Both the position numbers and the translations under genes were made by a program. From the NCBI GenBank assembly GCA_916610825.1, contig OU744454.1, positions 15,694,336 to 15,758,335 of the forward strand: a stretch of 64,000 nt of DNA, written 5' to 3'. Each line of letters starts with the position of its first letter. Position 1 is the stretch's first letter. Below are positions 60,947 to 64,000 of this stretch, piece after piece. The DNA comes from Haliclystus octoradiatus (Eukaryota > Cnidaria > Staurozoa > Stauromedusae > Haliclystidae). Under the pieces are notes generated by a model. The model worked only from the letters and a program-made list of their open reading frames with translations. It searched no databases and had not been told where the DNA came from.

Positions 60947-63900
60947 AGTGCCCATTGCACATATGTCATTACTAGAACACCTTCCAGCTTTACAAATGAA
61001 AACTCCTGTTTCACACACGATTCCTTAAATCATTTTGATGCTTCTACTAACATAGATATTCCAAATACGTCAATAAATAGTTGTACTCAGCAATCTACAT
61101 CTACAGAAGATAACAATGGCAACACAAGCAACTTATCTTCTAATTCAGTCACTCCTCTACGCTTGCTTTCATTTAATTCTCGCTCATTGGTCAACAAATT
61201 AGCCGAATTACATATGCTTTTACTATCAAACCAGTATGATATCATCACTATCACTGAAACATGGCTTTCATCTCGAATTCCAAACAGTCTCCTTTTAAAT
61301 GACTCTGATTATGTCGTCGTACGATGCGATCGTGAAAATAAAACTGGCGGTGGTGTAGCTATCTTTCTCAAAAACAAAATTGATTTTAGCATTGTTACTC
61401 CTCATACTTATAACACCGAACATATCACTATTGATATTGGTCCTGCAAAACAAAAGACTTGCAGAATTGTGTGTATTTATAGTCCTCCATCATCTGCCTT
61501 GAACTTGCAAGAAAATATCAATCTCTGTCAATCTATTGAGTCTGAAGTATCCGCAACTTTTCCATTTTATATGACAGGTGACTTCAATTTACCACTTATT
61601 GATTGGACAGTACCTCTTAGTAAAGGCAACACTGCTCACAATAATTTTGTAGATTGTATATGTCGCAATGGTCTCACACAGCTAATAACTGAACCTACAC
61701 ATGGTACATCCACACTTGATTTATTCATTTCAAATCGTCCTACTACAGTTTTAAATTCATCAGTTATAGAACAATTCACTCCAAGCTGCGATCACTCAAT
61801 GATTGAGATTGATCTTGATATTCAAAATTGTACACATTATAATCCTATCAAAAGATTTAAGACTCCTAACTTCAGAAAAGCAAATTATCAAGAAATATGT
61901 CGTGTTTTGTCTTCAATAAATTGGAACTCGTTATTTTCTAACTGCATCAATGTTGAACAATACTGGCTAAAGTTGTGCTCTGTTTTTGATAGTATTATTT
62001 ATGATGATAATTTAGTTCCAAAATATAAATGTGGTAGGGTAAGGAAATACCCTGGTTACCCTAAGCATATTCGTCACCTTGCAGAAAAAAAGCGTCAACT
62101 ATATCATTTATCAAAAGACAATCCATCTTTAAAGTCGAGCTATAATAGCGCTGCCAAGATATATGCATTAGCGGTCAAAGAATTTCATCTTCAACTTGAA
62201 AATGAGGTTGTTGAAGCTGATTCGGTGAAAAAATTCTATTCATTTGTAAATCAAAAATTGAACTCACATCCTAAAATTCCATCACTTCAATGTCCAGATG
62301 GATCCCTTACTGATGACAATTCAATCAAATCAACTATTCTGAATAATCAATTTGCAAGTGTTTTTACTGTAGACAATGGTGTTATCCCACCGTTTGAAAA
62401 GAAAGTTGAATCCAATACACAATTGAACTTTATTGAGTTTTCTTATAGTAAAGTTATGAACGCCATCAAAAACCTACCTTCAAAAACATCAAGAACGCCA
62501 GATTCCTACCCTGCGTTGTTCTTAAAATCAATAGCAAATGAAATTGCCATACCACTCGCAATGTTATTTGAAATATCTTTGAAATCTGCTACTCTTCCTG
62601 CTGTATGGAAAACAGCTATTGTCAGCCCCATTTACAAGAAAGGACCTTCCAGATTAGCAGTAAATTATCGACCGATATCACTAACTTCAGTCATTTGCAA
62701 AGTTATGGAGTCTGTTATGGCGACAGACATTCTAAAGTATCTCAAAGCTCATAATTTAATCACTAAAGAACAGTTTGGCTTTATTTCTCGGCGTTCAACA
62801 TGTACGCAATTATTAGCTGCTTTAAACCAGTGGTATGCTGCTGTAAATGAGCGTATGAAGGTCGATACAGTTTACATTGATTTTAGCAAGGCTTTTGACA
62901 CTGTCTGTCATAGTAAATTAATATCAAAATTGAAGGGATATGGCATTAACTATGAACTTTTAAAATGGATAAAATCTTTTTTGACTGGTCGCACCCAACA
63001 GGTAGCTGTCGGGGATTCAACATCGGGAATCCTCCCTGTAATAAGTGGTGTACCTCAGGGTTCAGTTTTAGGCCCTCTTCTTTTTATTGTCTATATAAAT
63101 GACATTGTAAGCTGCTTGGAACTCAACTGTGGTATAAAACTCTTTGCTGATGATGCTAAGATTTCGTTTAAAAGATTTACCACTGACAGTACTCCTCTAC
63201 ATTCTACACTTGAAAACCTCTCCTCCTGGGCAGAACGCTGGCAACTCAAAATTGCCCAAGAGAAATGCTCTGTACTTTCATTTGGGAAATCATCTATTTC
63301 GGATGCTGCGTATCAGTTGGATGGAAAGGCATTATCACGTTCATCTTCTGTGAAAGATCTTGGAATCCTACTAACTGCAGATCTAAAGTTTACAGAACAC
63401 TGTTCCATGCTAGCCGCTAAAGCAAAAAACCGTTCTTTCCTAATCAAGAAATGCTTTTCCTCAAATAACCCGGAGCTGTTAGTGAAAGCGTTCACAACAT
63501 ACGTCAGACCAATGCTTGAGTCATCTACGCCAGTCTGGAATCCCTATCTCATCAAGGACATAAATATTTTAGAAAATGTTCAGCGCTCTTTCACAAGATA
63601 TGTTTGTTTGAAAAATAATTCTTACAAGCCCTATGTAGATCGTCTTGCCTACCTCAACCTTGAGTCTCTAGAATTACGCCGCCTTAAGTTTGATCTTCAC
63701 ATGGTCTTTAGAATTTTGAAAAACTTAATTGATTTGGCTCCAGATGAATTTTTCACTTTTAAACATTCCAAATATTCCCTGCGTGGACATTCACTGACGC
63801 TGTACCCAACTAAATCATTCAACTATGAGTGTTGCAAACATTACTTTGCAAATAGAATAATCAAGCCATGGAACTCTCTTCCTGAAGAAGTTATATCGTC

Positions 63901-63979
63901 TAGTTCTTTACAAACATTCAAATTTAGACTTAATCACGTTAATTTATCACAGTTCTGTAACTTTTCCTTTGCCTGTTAA
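60947..63979 (+). CDS. Intact LINE ORF2: AP endonuclease + reverse transcriptase (CR1/L2-like)
   Basis: A stop-free frame of 1011 codons opens after a TAG at 60944-60946; the conserved part begins about 61160. There is no ATG near the domain start, so translation may depend on upstream ORF1 or start internally. The endonuclease spans about 61163-61830 (SFNSRSLVNKL, TITETWLSS, GGGVAIFLKN, YMTGDFNLPL, PSCDHSMIEI), with the key Glu, Asp, Asn and His residues present. The reverse transcriptase spans about 62450-63300 ([49 protein letters not shown]), with the catalytic aspartates intact. The C-terminus has IIKPWNSLPEEV. The product would nick target DNA and prime reverse transcription from its own RNA. 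An intact frame suggests a young, possibly active copy. Its 3' end is cut by the window edge shortly after the stop; ORF1 was not recognised. Confidence 0.94.
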   Translation, partial: SAHCTYVITRTPSSFTNENSCFTHDSLNHFDASTNIDIPNTSINSCTQQSTSTEDNNGNTSNLSSNSVTPLRLLSFNSRSLVNKLAELHMLLLSNQYDIITITETWLSSRIPNSLLLNDSDYVVVRCDRENKTGGGVAIFLKNKIDFSIVTPHTYNTEHITIDIGPAKQKTCRIVCIYSPPSSALNLQENINLCQSIESEVSATFPFYMTGDFNLPLIDWTVPLSKGNTAHNNFVDCICRNGLTQLITEPTHGTSTLDLFISNRPTTVLNSSVIEQFTPSCDHSMIEIDLDIQNCTHYNPIKRFKTPNFRKANYQEICRVLSSINWNSLFSNCINVEQYWLKLCSVFDSIIYDDNLVPKYKCGRVRKYPGYPKHIRHLAEKKRQLYHLSKDNPSLKSSYNSAAKIYALAVKEFHLQLENEVVEADSVKKFYSFVNQKLNSHPKIPSLQCPDGSLTDDNSIKSTILNNQFASVFTVDNGVIPPFEKKVESNTQLNFIEFSYSKVMNAIKNLPSKTSRTPDSYPALFLKSIANEIAIPLAMLFEISLKSATLPAVWKTAIVSPIYKKGPSRLAVNYRPISLTSVICKVMESVMATDILKYLKAHNLITKEQFGFISRRSTCTQLLAALNQWYAAVNERMKVDTVYIDFSKAFDTVCHSKLISKLKGYGINYELLKWIKSFLTGRTQQVAVGDSTSGILPVISGVPQGSVLGPLLFIVYINDIVSCLELNCGIKLFADDAKISFKRFTTDSTPLHSTLENLSSWAERWQLKIAQEKCSVLSFGKSSISDAAYQLDGKALSRSSSVKDLGILLTADLKFTEHCSMLAAKAKNRSFLIKKCFSSNNPELLVKAFTTYVRPMLESSTPVWNPYLIKDINILENVQRSFTRYVCLKNNSYKPYVDRLAYLNLESLELRRLKFDLHMVFRILKNLIDLAPDEFFTFKHSKYSLRGHSLTLYPTKSFNYECCKHYFANRIIKPWNSLPEEVISSSSLQTFKFRLNHVNLSQFCNFSFAC

Positions 63980-64000
63980 TTATTTCTGATAACATAGTTT

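Overview
This window is nuclear DNA from an animal: AT-rich, with roughly ten genes, almost all split by short GT-AG introns and packed tightly. The proteins are recognisable metazoan housekeeping products (ETFB, ATG3, PARL, UBXN7, MOSPD1, ANKRD40, a sialin-type SLC17 carrier). The transposon load (CR1/L2-like LINEs, hAT, Tc1/mariner, MULE and TTAA elements) and small introns suit an invertebrate, perhaps an invertebrate deuterostome; the sequence alone does not settle the species. Gene models were built by hand: every exon was joined on splice sites, matching phase and family similarity, and each complete model closes in frame from start to stop.

Layout, left to right. 595-3474 (-): first two coding exons of ETFB, the rest lying beyond the left edge. 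4661-6576 (-): a secreted DUF4773 protein. 6889-7647 (+): intronless ANKRD40-like protein. 7812-12865 (-): a coiled-coil protein whose C-terminus resembles the Csm1/Pcs1 monopolin domain. 13117-15953 (+): a stand-alone nitrobindin (the heme domain of THAP4). 17246-18277 (+): an intronless membrane-anchored TDP2-like phosphodiesterase with changed catalytic motifs. 19017-29744 (-): ATG3 in 12 exons, with a whole LINE in one intron. 29963-36418 (+): PARL rhomboid protease in 10 exons, with a PHD-FLYWCH-MULE transposase in intron 2. 37060-46269 (-): UBXN7 in 10 exons, with a young LTR element in intron 5. 46916-48825 (+): MOSPD1. 49338-55878 (-): SLC17A5-like transporter in 10 exons. 55879-60946 is gene-poor; 60947-63979 is an intact LINE endonuclease/reverse transcriptase.

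Four pairs of genes stand head to head with only 218-646 bp between start codons (DUF4773/ANKRD40, Csm1-like/nitrobindin, ATG3/PARL, UBXN7/MOSPD1), so shared promoters are likely. The genes have no common pathway, although several are mitochondrial or organelle-quality functions (ETFB, PARL, ATG3, UBXN7).

Non-coding space is mostly occupied by small transposons with readable ends and target duplications, by two tandem arrays built on a GTTCATGAAC palindrome, and by a striking excess of the 8-mer TAGGCCTA outside exons.
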